29,739 nucleotides of DNA from Cudoniella acicularis (lineage: Eukaryota > Ascomycota > Leotiomycetes > Helotiales > Helotiaceae). Each line of letters opens with the position of its first letter. Position 1 is the stretch's first letter. The stretch spans positions 1 to 29,739 of the forward strand of contig JAAMPI010000633.1 of the NCBI GenBank assembly GCA_013054445.1. The letters run 5' to 3'. Below are positions 10,101-21,474 of the stretch, piece by piece. Both the position numbers and the translations under genes were made by a program. The notes under the pieces are model-generated. The model was not told the origin of the DNA. It did not search any database and worked only from the letters and a program-made list of their open reading frames with translations.

Positions 10101-11216
10101 TTATTCGAGCTCAAAGGTCTTCAATTCCATTCCTCTCTTGCGAAGTGCTTCTAGAGTCATTCTTGGATCCTCTTGTGTCGCCTCTGCCTCGCTCATATCG
10201 GTGTTCCAGAACCACAACCTAGAGTTATCTCCACGCTTCTCACTTTGCCAGCCTGGTGGGAGGGGGCCCAGCCTTGGATCTTCTTCAAGAATGCTCCCAG
10301 ACCTGCGGTTGATAAATACCCGTTCATTTATGCCCGCAATCTGAATTCTTTGTAAGACACCTTCAACATTCTCGGGCAGAGATCCCAGTAATGCCTCGCC
10401 ATTTGAGAGATCGTGGCAGTACGCTTCTCCAATAACTTGGTGCCCGCCATGGTCATGGTCGCTCGGCCGGAGCACCATCAATGAAAGGCATCCAAGCAAA
10501 ACCATCATTAGATCTCCGCTTTGAGCACCTTCTGGTGCAAGACACAAGTGCCCATCATGTGTGGTAAAGAGCGATCGGCCGAGAAGGCAGTCTGCAACAT
10601 TGCAGAGATATTTTCCGTGATCTCTAGAATAGAAGCACGCGTCTTCGAACGCTTCCAACTGAGCATTCAAAGCCCATAGAACAGCTAGCATACTTTCTTC
10701 AGAATTAAGAAAAGTGTAATGTGGCGGATGGAATATGTTTGAGTACATATTTGCGGTGATCGTGCGGCAAAACGTGTCTAGGTAACTACACGTTCCTACC
10801 AAACGGGCCTCTATCTTCAATGCCCGTGTCAACCTCCTGAGTTCCAAAGCTGTCGCTTTTATATCTATCAATCTTAAGGTCTTTGAGCTACAGACCCGAT
10901 TGATTGTTGCTAAATAGACTCTAGTGGCTGCCATTATCCCCGATTTGGTAAAAGAGACCTTGGCATTCGATTGTCTAGAAGCGTTCGTAATAGGGATGAT
11001 TACAGAGACTTTAGGGGAAGACCAATCAGGCACCCACGATTGTGTATTAGGAGAATTGAGATCCTCGATGCGCTTCCCACAACTTGTCAAAAGTCGTGGA
11101 CTTCTGGATAACCCGACATCTAGAATGAAAAAGCCGCGGTATATTTCAACAACACTTTTTGTGTAGTCGAGGCAATCTGGGTACTTTTCCGTAGTAATCG
11201 AAAGTAAAGCAAATTT
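10101..11216 (-). pseudogene. HET-domain (heterokaryon incompatibility) gene, 5' half missing
   Basis: An open frame of about 372 codons runs from the LTR edge at 11217 to TAA at 10101-10103. It opens with KFALLSITTEKYPDCL and DYTKSVVEIY, matching the end of the HET domain (usual form DP..K.YALLG and PDY..S..EVY), then TQSWVPDWSSP, a hallmark block just after that domain. The C-terminal half has LCLAPEGAQSGDLMMVLLGC, QVIGEAYCHDLSNGEALLG and a final DPRLGPLPPGW...DPRMTLEALRKRGMEL, all typical of fungal HET proteins. The N-terminal GxxxY/EALSY part of the domain is absent: the next base is the LTR. The first codon of the longest open stretch often quoted (TTG at 11090) is not a start. HET proteins trigger cell death after fusion of unlike strains; this copy has lost its promoter and catalytic-side half, so it is most likely dead. 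Confidence 0.82.
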
Positions 11217-11217
11217 C

Positions 11218-11593
11218 TGTTGGAGGTAAGGGTATAACCGTAGTACGCGGTATATAGTATATAGAAGATATATCTATATAGTCGTCGGTAGGCGGCTAAG
11301 GTGTGGATAGCGGAAGAAGAGTCGACTGTTAGGTCGAGAGTGATTCAAGTATATAGAATAATAATATAAATTTGACTTAAAGACTTATCTATCTANAAAG
11401 GGGTGAGCGGACTATATATACTACAAGTNTAGTTACTAGAAGCTTCTATAACTTAGAAATCAACGCTTAGAAATCAACGCTTATAAATCAACGCTTATAA
11501 ATCAAAGCTTATAAATCAAAGAACAACCTAGAAGATTCTAGTAAGGTTTAAACCTTAAGCCTAGAATAGTGCTTATTACCTAATAATGTAACA
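11218..11593. mobile_element. Solo LTR of a retrotransposon (Copia-like ends)
   Basis: The 376 bp element starts TGTTGGAGG and ends TAATGTAACA, so the TG...CA rule holds with a 4-bp terminal inverted TGTT/AACA. It is AT-rich, contains tandem repeats, and has no coding capacity. Its edges coincide with the points where the HET frame (left) and the amine-oxidase frame (right) break off. Flanking 5-mers (ATTTC left, ATATT right) differ, so no target-site duplication is present. Two unresolved bases (11396 and 11429) lie inside, as expected when reads of a repeated element are merged. Family assignment is from the ends only; comparison with other copies in the genome is not possible here. Confidence 0.6.
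11461..11516. repeat. 14-bp tandem repeat inside the LTR
   Basis: Four head-to-tail copies of CAACGCTTAtAAAT (variants with G or A at two places), with a partial copy before (from about 11448) and after. The copies differ by single bases only. Confidence 0.85.
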
Positions 11594-13479
11594 ATATTCA
11601 ACCAAAAGACCCTAGAGGACAAACATTCCTATACGGATGCCATCGAGATGCAAAAAAGCGAAATGGTGTGCCTGGAGAATCCAAGAGTGAAGGCTGAGAT
11701 TGAGGCTCTGGACCTACTAGAAGAGGCGGTTGTTTGTGTTGAATCGTGGACATATGTACCCGATGGTATTGAAGATATGACTCAGAGAATTGTCATGGTA
11801 TGCTATGAGTTTCAGCTCATGTTCTCGAAACTAACTTTTCGCAGTGCTATCTCTATATGAGGCTTGGGGACCATAAGGACACAAGTCACTTTGCATATCC
11901 ACTGGATATTTGCGCTAAGCTGAACGGAGATTTTGAAGTGATGAAAGTTCTGTCACTGCCATCTTCTGAAAGTAACAGGATGGTCGAATTTAGTGAAGCT
12001 TCGGGGACCAGAAAGAAGTTTGATCGCCGTAAAATCCGCAGTACTAGCAAATATCACCCAGATCTTCAACCTGAGCGTCGCAATACTACAAAGCCGTACC
12101 ATGTTGTGCAGCCCGAAAAGCCGTCGTTCAAGACAGAGGGAAATCTTCTCACCTGGGAAAAGTGGAGGATGAGAGTGGGATTCAACTACGTATGTAACAA
12201 CTGCTCCCAAAGGTCCGTGGCAGCATTCCTAATCAATTCTAGCGTGAGGGACTCACAATCCACGATGTGAGCTACGATGGAAGGGATCTCTTCTACCGCC
12301 TTTCCCTATCTGAGATGTTTGTTCCTTATGGAGACAGCCGAAGCCCCTATCCTAGAAAAGCTGCCTTTGACTTGGGAAATAATGGAGCAGGAGTGAATGC
12401 CAACAACTTACAGCTTGGTAAAGTCTTCCATTAAATTACTACAGTGCATACCAGCTGAGTTCATAGGATGTGATTGCCTTGGTAGCATCAAGTACTTCGA
12501 TGCTTATCACCACACTTTGGCCGGCGACCCCGTCAAGTTTCCAAATATGGTTTGCTGCCACGAAATTGACGACGGAATTCTCTGGAAGCATACAAACTAT
12601 CGGACAGACAACGCAGTTGTTACTCGCTCTCGGGTTCTGGTACTTCAAATCATCATTACAGTAGGGAATTATGAGTACATTTTTGCTTTTCATTTCACCC
12701 AGGCTGCCGAAAGCAACTATGAAGTTCGAGCGACCGGAATATTAAGCACAAATCCAATCGACATCAGCGACTCGGTTCCCTACGGAACTGTAGTCGCTCC
12801 AGGAGTTATGGCACCATATCATCAGCATCTCTTTTCATTGAGGATCGATCCAGCAATCGATGGACAAAAGAATCCTCTCCTGATCGAAGAATCGCACCCA
12901 ATGCCGTTCGGTGATCCCAATGTCCACAACCCTTGCGGAGTCGGGTATGTCACAACCAAGGAGATCGTTGCAAAGGAAACTCCACTTGACTTGGACGTCA
13001 CTAAAGCACGGATTTTCAAAATCATAAATGAGAACGTTCTTAATCCCGTTACTGGAACGCCCGTAGGATACAAACTTGTACCTCATTATTTTCAGATGCT
13101 GCTGGCCCACCCGGACTCATTCCACCCGAAGCGGTCAGAATTTGGAGCCCACGCTATTTGGGTGACCAAATATGTTGACAGAGAATGGTATGCCGCGGGA
13201 GAACATACTATGCAGTCACTTGGAGATGTTGGCATTGCCTCAGCAATAAAAGGGAGGAATGAAAGTGTGAGAGATGAAGATATTGTGCTGTGGCACACTT
13301 TTGGCACAACACATAATCCTCGTGTTGGAGATTGGCCTGTTATGCCAGCTGAGAAGATGATGGTTACTTTGAAGCCAGTAAACTTCTTCAGCAAAAACCC
13401 TGCCATGGATGTTGCAATCAGTAAGCAAGAAGTCAATAAGAGTGTTTCGGTTAGAGGAGAAAATTGTTGTGAAAAGTGA
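11594..13479 (+). CDS. Copper amine oxidase, 5'-truncated by LTR
   Basis: Exons 11594-11797, 11845-12189, 12243-12417 and 12467-13479, with introns of 47, 53 and 49 nt, all in phase. Upstream of the first ATG (11648) the frame stays open to the LTR edge, so roughly the first 80-100 residues of the usual ~670 are gone. The catalytic core is complete: the topaquinone motif TVGNYEY has its Tyr codon at 12670-12672, the probable catalytic-base Asp (KYFDAY) is at 12499-12501, and the copper ligands are His at 12820-12822 and 12826-12828 (YHQHLFS) and 13312-13314 (THNPR). The N3 domain begins at VKAEIEALDL. The enzyme family oxidises primary amines to aldehydes with ammonia and peroxide release, with copper and a self-made quinone. 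A shortened product from ATG 11648 (560 residues) is possible, but loss of promoter and N-terminus makes a pseudogene likely; decay has not yet added stops. Confidence 0.88.
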
Positions 13480-15190
13480 AGAAAGAGCTTTGATGAGCAA
13501 TGCAAGGAACCATGATCAAAAAGTCTTGAAACTTCGATCTCAATCACTGCTTTCTACAATATTCAAGCACGTTATTCGGAGACTAGGGGGACTTTCGAAA
13601 ACTTTTATTGAATTTCCGAGGTCCAATGTGTAACTCGCAGGTTAATCGCAGTTCGATAGGTACAAAGGCACACGGTGCACTGCAATTAGCGTCTTTCAAA
13701 TAAGGGGGTTTTATGAAATCGAACTGAACACAGGTTTTACCGATTGAGGATGTTTGAAAGCGTTCCCTCCGTTCGACATGAGTCAGTACGACGCTTAAAC
13801 AATATGCGCTCTTTGAAGCAAGTCCGTGAATTCTGATCGAGAGGAATAGTGCTGAACAAATAAGACAAATTATGTTCATGGCGAAGGACTACAGGAACCA
13901 GGAGGAGGATAGAATTGATTTGTGTATGAGCAAGAGAAAAATGAGAAACAAGCAAGAGGAGGGGATGGCTAGACTCCCCGAGAACACGGATGTTAGCCTA
14001 TGTAATCATTGAAGCACGATCATCCGCTTCATGAATTGGGTGATAACTGCATTTGGGAAGTTATCTGCAGATTCATGGCTGAGACCGTGGCCTATATTAA
14101 ACCAATAGATAATTGCAGCATTCTGACAGCAAAATCCTTGAGTTGTCTGTGGGGTTGTTCCTTCGAATGCTAGAAGAGCAGAAGACGAGAAGATCCTAGT
14201 AGTTCAAACAGCCGGATGTGACTATTCAAAGTAACCTTCCTGTGTGAGCCAAAAAATTGAAACGATGTGTAACCTTTTAATGTATGTTGTGGGCCTTGAA
14301 ATGAGACTTGTTCAAGATCGGACGTGTGAGAATGAGAACAGAGCCGAGAAGAGGGGCAGGCGAAGCGCGGGAGAGGTACATGTGAGGCGCAGAAGTCACA
14401 GAAGGTATTAGGCGCTGTGCAACAAATTGACGCCGTCATTCGTAAATCGCGCCAACCGCGGGGGCTGTTGATGTATTTATCCATACCATGTGCTGTACAC
14501 TGCGCTATCATATGATTGGGATAACTATGAGATGGGCTGCAGAACTGATTGAGTACAGCTATCAATGTTACTTCCCAAACGGGCCGCCACCGCAACGCCT
14601 CTCGGCTGTACTTTACTCTTCAGTTATTGCAGAGTTGACGTTATGCTGCATTTAGCCTGATTGTCCCGGTTCCAACAGCAAGACGCCATGAAAGCGGCCG
14701 GATATGCAAATCTCGGGAATTCCGGTTGGCTTTCAGATAGCCACATGACTGCTGTACCCCTTACGGGCTTATGATGTTGAGACCAAAGTTGAAAGTTGCC
14801 GAAAACAGTAAAACAGCCCGTAAAAAATCGCAGAAGTGCTTCTAGCTGTTTTTGAGTGAGTCGAGGGTGGTATCCTGAATCGCAAAATTTAACCGTTGAA
14901 GCGGTATTTGCAGCTTACGTCTCGGCTGGAACGGCCAATATCATGAAAAAAGAAGCAAGTAGATTTCTGGTTTATATCAACAGTTTTCGAGATCAGAGGC
15001 ACAGAGTAGCACGTCTCAGTCTTGCGTGTTAAATGCTAGGATTTATAAATCACTCTTACCACTTTTACTTTGCCTTTAAATCCGGAGAATCAAGTGGTTG
15101 GGTGATAACTCTCGATGGGAAATTGAATTTATTCATATGAATACCTTGTGGGGACTACCGATTCAGAATCTTTGAAGATTACTTCCCCCC
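13480..15190. other. Intergenic stretch between amine oxidase and cluster
   Basis: 1.7 kb without a convincing gene. Minus frames at 13583-13879, 13737-13955 and 14170-14595 start at non-ATG codons or lack domain signal. A CGG-N5-CCG arrangement (CGGGAATTCCG near 14714-14724), a spacing used by some Zn2Cys6 regulators, is present once. Probably contains the 3' regions of the amine oxidase and the SDR. Confidence 0.45.
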
Positions 15191-16207
15191 TTAGCCCAAA
15201 TGTGCGGTCAATGTCAGGCCCGCGTCGATAATAAAACCAACACCAGTGATGTAACTGCCTGCTGCACTACATAGGAAGCCAATACTCTCTGAAACCTCCT
15301 CGGGCTCAGCAGGCCTGCCTTGCGATATCATCGCTTTGATGATATCTGCTGTGTGTGGCGCTCTGGTGCACTCCTCAACAAACATAGCAGTGCGAACCCA
15401 GGCAGGACAGACACAATTGACACGAATACCAAGTGGCCCCCCTTCTAGAGCTAAAAACATTTCAAAATTGTTAGAAATAGTTGAGTGAGTGCTGGTGAAC
15501 AATAACCTACCTGCGACTTTTGTAATACCGAGCACGGCATGCTTAGAGGCAATGTAAGCAACCTTTTGTGGAATGGCCCCAAATGAGAGTACAGAGGCGA
15601 CGTTAACAATAGTTCCACGTCCAAGAGACCTGGTTCGATTTCTGGTTGTAGTTACATCTCTGGGTTCTTGGACAGACATTTGTTTCAACGCTGCTTGAGT
15701 GACGAGGAAAGTGCCCTTCGCGTTTACTCGCATGACTTTATCATAGTCCTCAACTGAGCTGTTGCTGAAGGGGATGAAATAAGTTGAAATGTCAATCTTG
15801 CATTGCAATGTCAGTCTCCTGATATCTGTGGGGAAGGGTATAGCAATACTAACACCGGCACTGTTCACACAATAATCAATCCTCCCAAATTCTTTCACGG
15901 CATATGCTACCATAGAATTCACGCTGTCGGCGTTCGTCACATCAACGTGGATGGCAATAGCGCGATAAGCAGGGTCAACCGCTAGCTTCTTGCTGTCCTC
16001 CGCAGCTACCAAGGCATTGCTTTCATCGATATCCGCAAGCAGTATACCTGCCGCGCCACTTTCAGCAAAAGTGAACGCAGTCTCCTTTCCAATTCCAGAG
16101 GCTGCCTGCAGGATTCAATTAGGATTAGCTTATTTCTATTGAAACAGGATTTATATACTAACTCCTGTGATCAAAGCGAAACCTCCCTCGAGCTTGATGA
16201 CAGCCAT
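15191..16207 (-). CDS. Short-chain dehydrogenase/reductase (classical SDR)
   Basis: Four exons on the minus strand: 16207-16163, 16105-15854, 15796-15511 and 15450-15191, total 280 residues, the usual classical-SDR length. The cofactor motif TGAASGIG (14-21) is formed across intron 1 (57 nt). NSAG is at 96-99 and the catalytic triad is Ser167, Tyr180 and Lys184 (YIASK). VDVTN upstream suggests the dinucleotide-specificity region after ILLADIDE. Intron 2 (15797-15853) is 57 nt and in frame, so it could be read through; I infer removal because it has GTTAGT and CTGAC branch signals and breaks a conserved region. Intron 3 (60 nt, GTAGGT/TTTAG) restores KVAALEGGPLGIRVN. The protein likely oxidises or reduces a hydroxyl/keto group of the cluster product. 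It is divergent from the rhodopsin-domain gene, with a shared 849 bp promoter region. Confidence 0.9.
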
Positions 16208-17056
16208 GTTATTGAAATTTAATTGAGTATTGTAAGTAGAGTATTACCAGTGTGTTATCCAATGCGTTCAAAATCTGGGGTTATTCTGAATTTTTGAAGG
16301 TGGATTGTGAGCGCATTGACTGAATATTATGCGGCGGGTGATTTTGCTTCTGTGTGGACTTGGGGGTAATTATTGGTCGAATAAAGTACTAAGTAAGCCT
16401 TGATGCCATGCGCAATATAAGTCGATGTACTTGCTACTGACGATAAAATTGAACTTTTTCCCTGGCAATACCTGTGGAGTAGGTGACGGATTCAATGCAC
16501 ATTAAATTACATCATGGTTATTTTTGTCAGTCTTCATTATTCTATATTTGGGCATTCTTTTGCCAAGATCGGCAGTGAATTTGCACGCAATCGGGAATGG
16601 TTCGGGGAAGGAGCCCTGGCTGCAGAATAACCAACATGTTGGAATTCCCGCATGCATAGAATGCAGATGCAGCCACCCGGGATTAGTTGAGACACTGGTC
16701 GACTAGGATCTAGCGATCCACCAACTCTTTAGATACAAGAGAATGGGGAAACAGGGGAGAGTGGTGTGCTGGGGTTCTCCGAAGGCTGGAGTATGCATGA
16801 AAAGAAACGTGAACGAGTCTGCCCTTCTCCTGCTGTAAATTATTCTACCTTGCCAAGCTTTCAGCTTAGTCCGAATGCCCATATACACGTGGTAGCCCTT
16901 CGCATTTATTTCAACTCTGCAAACTTATCCGACTCGCTGATAGCACAGCCCTGGCTTATCGAGAGTCTGAAGTGCTGTGTGTTGAAGCCTCCAAACACTC
17001 AGCGGCTTGCCTGTTTACTTTCAGACCAGAGCATATCCCCCTCATTCTATCTCAAG
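16208..17056. promoter_or_regulatory. Bidirectional promoter: SDR (-) / rhodopsin-domain gene (+)
   Basis: An 849 bp non-coding stretch between two divergent starts. It carries the palindrome CCAACATGTTGG at 16631-16642 (separate entry) and GGGAATGG at 16593-16600. The TTCAACTCTGC/CTTATC pyrimidine-rich part near 16905-17050 fits a fungal leader before the ATG at 17057. Confidence 0.5.
16631..16642. promoter_or_regulatory. Palindromic site CCAACATGTTGG (copy 1)
   Basis: A perfect 12-bp palindrome, 414 bp before the rhodopsin-domain start and 423 bp before the SDR start. The 17-mer AACCAACATGTTGGAAT around it is repeated exactly at 21778-21794 before the MFS gene. A perfect palindrome shared by two cluster promoters is the pattern of a dimeric regulator site; the regulator is unknown. 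Confidence 0.5.
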
Positions 17057-18311
17057 ATGTCTACCACTGGGGGTCCAAGCCCAGCAATCCCGCCAGAAGT
17101 GTTAGCAGAAGACTTAGGGCCGAATCTTCGTATTTTCGAGGTATTCATGGCCATTATTCCCCCGTTATCTATCATCCTTCGATTTTGGGCTCGTGCACTC
17201 TCCTCAGGTCATAAAGGCAGTGGGAAGTTTTGGTGGGATGATTGGGTTGCTCTTGCATCGCTAGTAAGTTAATATTCCATCGAATTATTTTGTCTTCCGC
17301 TGACAACTCGCAAGGCTTTTTGTTCAACATCGAGCGCTTTGGCCTTCTATTTACTCGACCAAGGCTTAGGAAGACATATCTATGCACTCTCCCTCTCGGA
17401 GCTGGAGAACCTTTCCAAAGCTGTCTATGCCGTTTACTTCACCTACGATACATCTCTTACTCTTGGAAAATGTTCCGCTCTATTGTTCTACCATCGAATC
17501 TTCGCCAAAAGCTCAACATGGTTCCGATACAGCTTATGGGCAGCACAAGCTATGGTCTTCGCTTGGTGGATTGGAATCATGCTTGGAACGGTGTTTATGT
17601 GCCATCCCATTAGTAAGGGCTGGCTTCCCCTTGGGGATGGATATTGCAATGATATCAGCCAGCTGTGGATTGGAAGCGCCGTTCCAAGCGTAGCGGTAGA
17701 CTTGATTATCTTACTGTTACCGCTCCCAATGCTGTTCAAACTTCAAATGAGTCGCATTAGAAGGATCTTAGTTGTCGGAATTTTCGTGTGCGGGTATAGG
17801 TAAGCCTGATTTCCTGGACAGTGTTTGATTTATACAGATTCTGATTGGTGGCTTCCATAGTATTATCGTCATATCCGTTGGTCGTCTCGTTACAGTTCTC
17901 AAGTCCAAAAGTGACCTGGCTGCGGACTTGACTTACGCCGGTGTTCCTTCCCTCTACTGGCTTAGTGCTGAGCCTGCGATTACAATTCTCTCTATTTGTT
18001 TGCCATCAATATTCTTCTTGGGCCGGAAATTCTTCCGCGATGGACCAAAATCGCTGTTCAGTTCTCCGGCCTCAAGCTTATACAAAGGATCTTCCGAGGA
18101 ATCTATTCGTGGCAAGACTACTGGTTTCAACGAGAAAGGAGAGATGAATGGGAATGGCAAGAAGATCTTTGTTGGGCCTAATCCAGGAAGCTACGATGTT
18201 CATGCCACTAAGTCCAACGACCTTGAAAAGGGTTCGGCTTCTCAACAATATGACAGGAATGGCATCAGGGTGAAGAATGAGGTCCACGTTGGGAACGAGA
18301 ATATTATTTGA
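17057..18311 (+). CDS. Fungal rhodopsin-domain integral membrane protein (SAT4/PTH11-like)
   Basis: Exons 17057-17263, 17315-17799 and 17861-18311 (introns 51 and 61 nt; phases agree) give 380 residues. The N-terminal membrane helix (about 28-48) leads to KFWWDDWVAL at 57-66; the DDW motif is a hallmark of the fungal rhodopsin domain family. Further hydrophobic segments follow (ALAFYLLDQGLG, AQAMVFAWWIGIMLGTVF, AVPSVAVDLIILLLPLPMLFKL, ILVVGIFVCGYSIIVISVGRL, AITILSICLPSIFFLG), in all about seven. The last ~85 residues are a soluble, Ser/Lys/Asn-rich tail. Members are common in polyketide clusters, often next to SDR or P450 genes; some relatives are GPCR-like, but the function of cluster members is mostly untested. 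I choose ATG 17057 because upstream frames lack hydrophobic or family signal. Confidence 0.9.
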
Positions 18312-19684
18312 CGAACCGTCGACGTGGCAAGGAAAAATTTGCATAAAATTGGCAGACCCCAGTATTGCAGAGGCATACCAATTTTCTTGCACAGGATTTG
18401 TCCGAGGTGGATTGGATTTAAAATTACCTTTTCAGGGAGTATGGAACGTACAATGATTTTCCGGTTTTCGACTCCTCTTGTCAGCTTGAACTTGAATGAC
18501 TTATCATAATTATTTTGCATCACTTCTCGTTTGGTGAAGACAAGTCTTGCACGAGGCCTAGGAGAGGTGCAAGAGCGGCAAATGAAGTTGTATGAGACGA
18601 ATAACAATATCATGTAATACAAAATGGACCATTTGCTTATTGACGCTTCTCTTTTAACAATGAGCTGTGCTGGTTTAGGGACTGGACGTGCTGGAATCGA
18701 AACCGATAAAAATATTACTGTGCGTTATCTTTGACAGAGGAATAGAAATCCAACGACCTTCCCACTAAATCAGTCAATAAATATACAGATTGTGATTATG
18801 TTCTATCATGGCCGCACCAAAATGAGCTGCATACCCTCCCACGTTGCTTTGAGCTTTGGTGCAACGTGATCGCCCCATAAACAAAGGCATTCTCACTGGC
18901 TCAGCTATCTTGGCAGTTACTCGGGCCGTTTATGGTCAAAGGAGCCTACAGTATATAACAACCAACACGAGGAGGGGAAGAAGGATGCGAATCAACATGT
19001 TGCATCTGGCGAGCTCTCAGCCGATCTGATAAGCTCCAGTGTTCTTGTAGCTCATGGCTGATTCCCACCCCCAACCGTTGGGTACAGTATGTCCTGAAGA
19101 ATGCTTCCCGACACCCTAGAATCGAATCAGAACCCTGAATGGTGGAGTGATGATGACCGCCAACCTGCAGCGGATAGTATATTATCACATCCGGTGAACT
19201 TCCAAACTCTGGCAATATTTTACCACGCTGCTCTAGCCCTGCATTTCTCTGACAGTCTAGTACCGGTTAAAGTCATTCGCTTACCCCTCGCACTTTGGTT
19301 GAAAAGCATCCCAACACTCTGGTAAATGAGCACTCCGCGAGCTCGTAAGCGCCAGAAACCCACTTGCTCCCCTCATCCTCCCTTTACTCGTAGCAGTTCG
19401 GTTGGAGGAACGATCTCGACAGAAGCGTCATAGATGGTATGCCGTATCGTTGGGGCCGGGTGAAGGAACTTACGCTTTAGCTACCATCTACTGCAAGATT
19501 TCACTACTCAATTCTACTTCAAATCATGACTAAAACCAACGCATTGTGTCGTGTCAGCCTTGCAAATGCCATAATAACAATCATTCGATATGAACTAGTT
19601 TGGATAGTTTAAATATTTTCGTTACAAAGACTGCTGGTTCTTGGGTGAAACCCTCCATCTTACATTATCTACAGTTGGAAAAAC
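18312..19684. other. Intergenic, convergent 3' ends; one doubtful small frame
   Basis: 1.37 kb between the rhodopsin-domain gene (+) and the MFS gene (-), both ending toward it. A 74-codon ATG frame at 19101-19325 (+) is rich in Trp/Asp at its start but matches nothing I know. A relaxed copy of the palindrome (TCAACATGTTGCA) lies at 18992-19004. No gene called. Confidence 0.4.
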
Positions 19685-21474
19685 CTAACCCTCAATGATA
19701 TGGGCTTTCCCGAAGGGAAGTCTTTCTCGCTTCATAGCAAGAGACGAAATTATACACAAGGCCCCACCCCCAACAACTAAAAAGAAAACATGCCCCACCG
19801 AAGTTGTGATTGCCTCCAGAATCTTAAGTCTTACGGCCACTGGTTGCTCTTGCAGTATTCTCGAGTTCGCCCCCGTGATAGCATCAAGTACTGCATCATG
19901 AGAAACTCCCGGCAGAATGTTTGCAATCAATCCCGTTGCTTCGTTCACAAAGAGGCAAGTGCTGATTCCAAGAGATAACGCAACACCAGCCATCTGGCCA
20001 CATGTGATGAAAGCGGTGACATAATGAACATCCTTGGGGTTAACCTTGAGTTGTGCAACTGAATATGGTGCTTGGGCTATGAGACCAGCGCCAAGACCTT
20101 CAATTACACTGTATCCATATATGTGTGCTGGAGTAGTATCAATTGTAATTTGCGAGAGCAGACCAGCTCCGGCGGTGACGAGGATTCCTGCAGTACTGAA
20201 CCAAATCCAATAAAGATTGAACTTTGGGAAGAAGGCTCCGTTCGCCATCGTGCCTACTACGCCAGCCGAAATAAAAGGAAGAGTTCTGATACCGGACTTT
20301 AAAGCGGACTCGTTCCTTACAAACTGAAAGAAGAGTGGAATTGAGTATAGTGTTCCAATAATACTTGCAATTGCAGCAGAAGACTGAGCGAATAGTATGC
20401 ACATCTCATAAGACCTTAATAGCTGACCCGGAAACACTCTGTCGGTCGTCCAAATGCTCCAGTACTGCTGGATGCCGAAGACTATCCACACAGCAAAGCA
20501 TGTAACGTACAGGACAATAATGGGGCCACTATTCCAAGAAAATAGGGAGCCACCATAACTGAGGGCCATGATCAATGTTATGGTGCCCCCGAGGAAGAGG
20601 ACGATGCCGATGAAATCGATTCTCTTCACTCGTTCCGAGATAGAAGCTTCTGTGCGAGTGTAGCATGAGGGTAGAAGCCAGGTGAGAGCAGGAAGTGTTG
20701 GTGCAGCAAGGCATAAATTGATAAAGAACGACCACCGCCACGTCATAGAGCTATCCGCAAAGGCTCCGCCGATGATTGGCCCCAGTCTGGTTGCACCAGT
20801 TAGAACAATTACGCCTTTGTCTCGTAGTCTTAGACTTACACCGTTCCAGTAGCCCATGCCATTCCAACGAAGCTCAGATATAACGGCCTCTCAAGAGGAG
20901 TAGTGAGTATCGAGATGATATTCATTGTTCCTACATAAATCCCTGAGCCCCCTATCCCACAGATTGCCCTCCCAGCAATCAAAACGTTTGTTGTAGGTGA
21001 GGCTCCACATAATGCCGACCCTGCCTCGAATATAAAGAGGCTCGCCAAAAAGAGATATTTTGGATCGAATTGGCTATACATCTTCCCCCTAGTGACTTGT
21101 TAGCTGAGCAATTCATGATCATACCGGGCAGAGATTTACCAAAACGGATTCGAGCCAACCTCCATCATTGCATAGGCCACAGATATCCAAGGGAGTGTTC
21201 CTGGATCGCCAAAGGATTCAACAATACTTGGTCGAATATTTGCTAGAATTGTGTTGTCCAAAGCGTACAAGAAAGTTGACGAAACTATGGCCACAATAAT
21301 TATTGCCCATCGGGGTCCAACCACTTCTCGTGAAGTCGAAGACTGTTCTATGGACCTCAAATCTGGATTCTTCTCGCCTGGAGTAATATTCTTCTTGTTG
21401 TCGTGCTGGATGTGAATTTTGTCACGGTTGACGGATTGTGAGCTCTGGGCTTCGGGAAGAATCTGGCCGTTCAT
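19685..21474 (-). CDS. MFS exporter, DHA2/14-TM drug-toxin efflux type
   Basis: Exons 21474-21140, 21088-20840 and 20786-19685 with introns of 51 and 53 nt give 561 residues. After a ~55-residue polar, charged N-terminus the first helix (WAIIIVAIVSSTFLYALDNTI) begins; about 14 hydrophobic segments follow. The LDNTI block and antiporter motif C (GTVLGPIIGG, about 193-202, made across intron 2) mark drug:H+ antiporters of the DHA2 family. Length and layout match fungal toxin efflux pumps found in polyketide clusters. Its likely job is export of, and self-protection from, the cluster product at the plasma membrane or vacuole; substrate is inference. Without splicing, each part ends in a stop shortly after its donor. 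Confidence 0.93.

Noticed and set aside
11090..11166. Start of the HET frame at 11090 as a true gene start
   Set aside because: The codon is TTG, and conserved HET sequence continues in frame upstream to the LTR edge.
14170..14595. 141-codon minus frame
   Set aside because: Starts at TTG, has scattered Cys/Ser/His composition, and shows no coherent domain or splice partners.
19101..19325. 74-codon plus frame in the 18.3-19.7 kb gap
   Set aside because: Has an ATG but no family signal, no introns that extend it, and no neighbour support.
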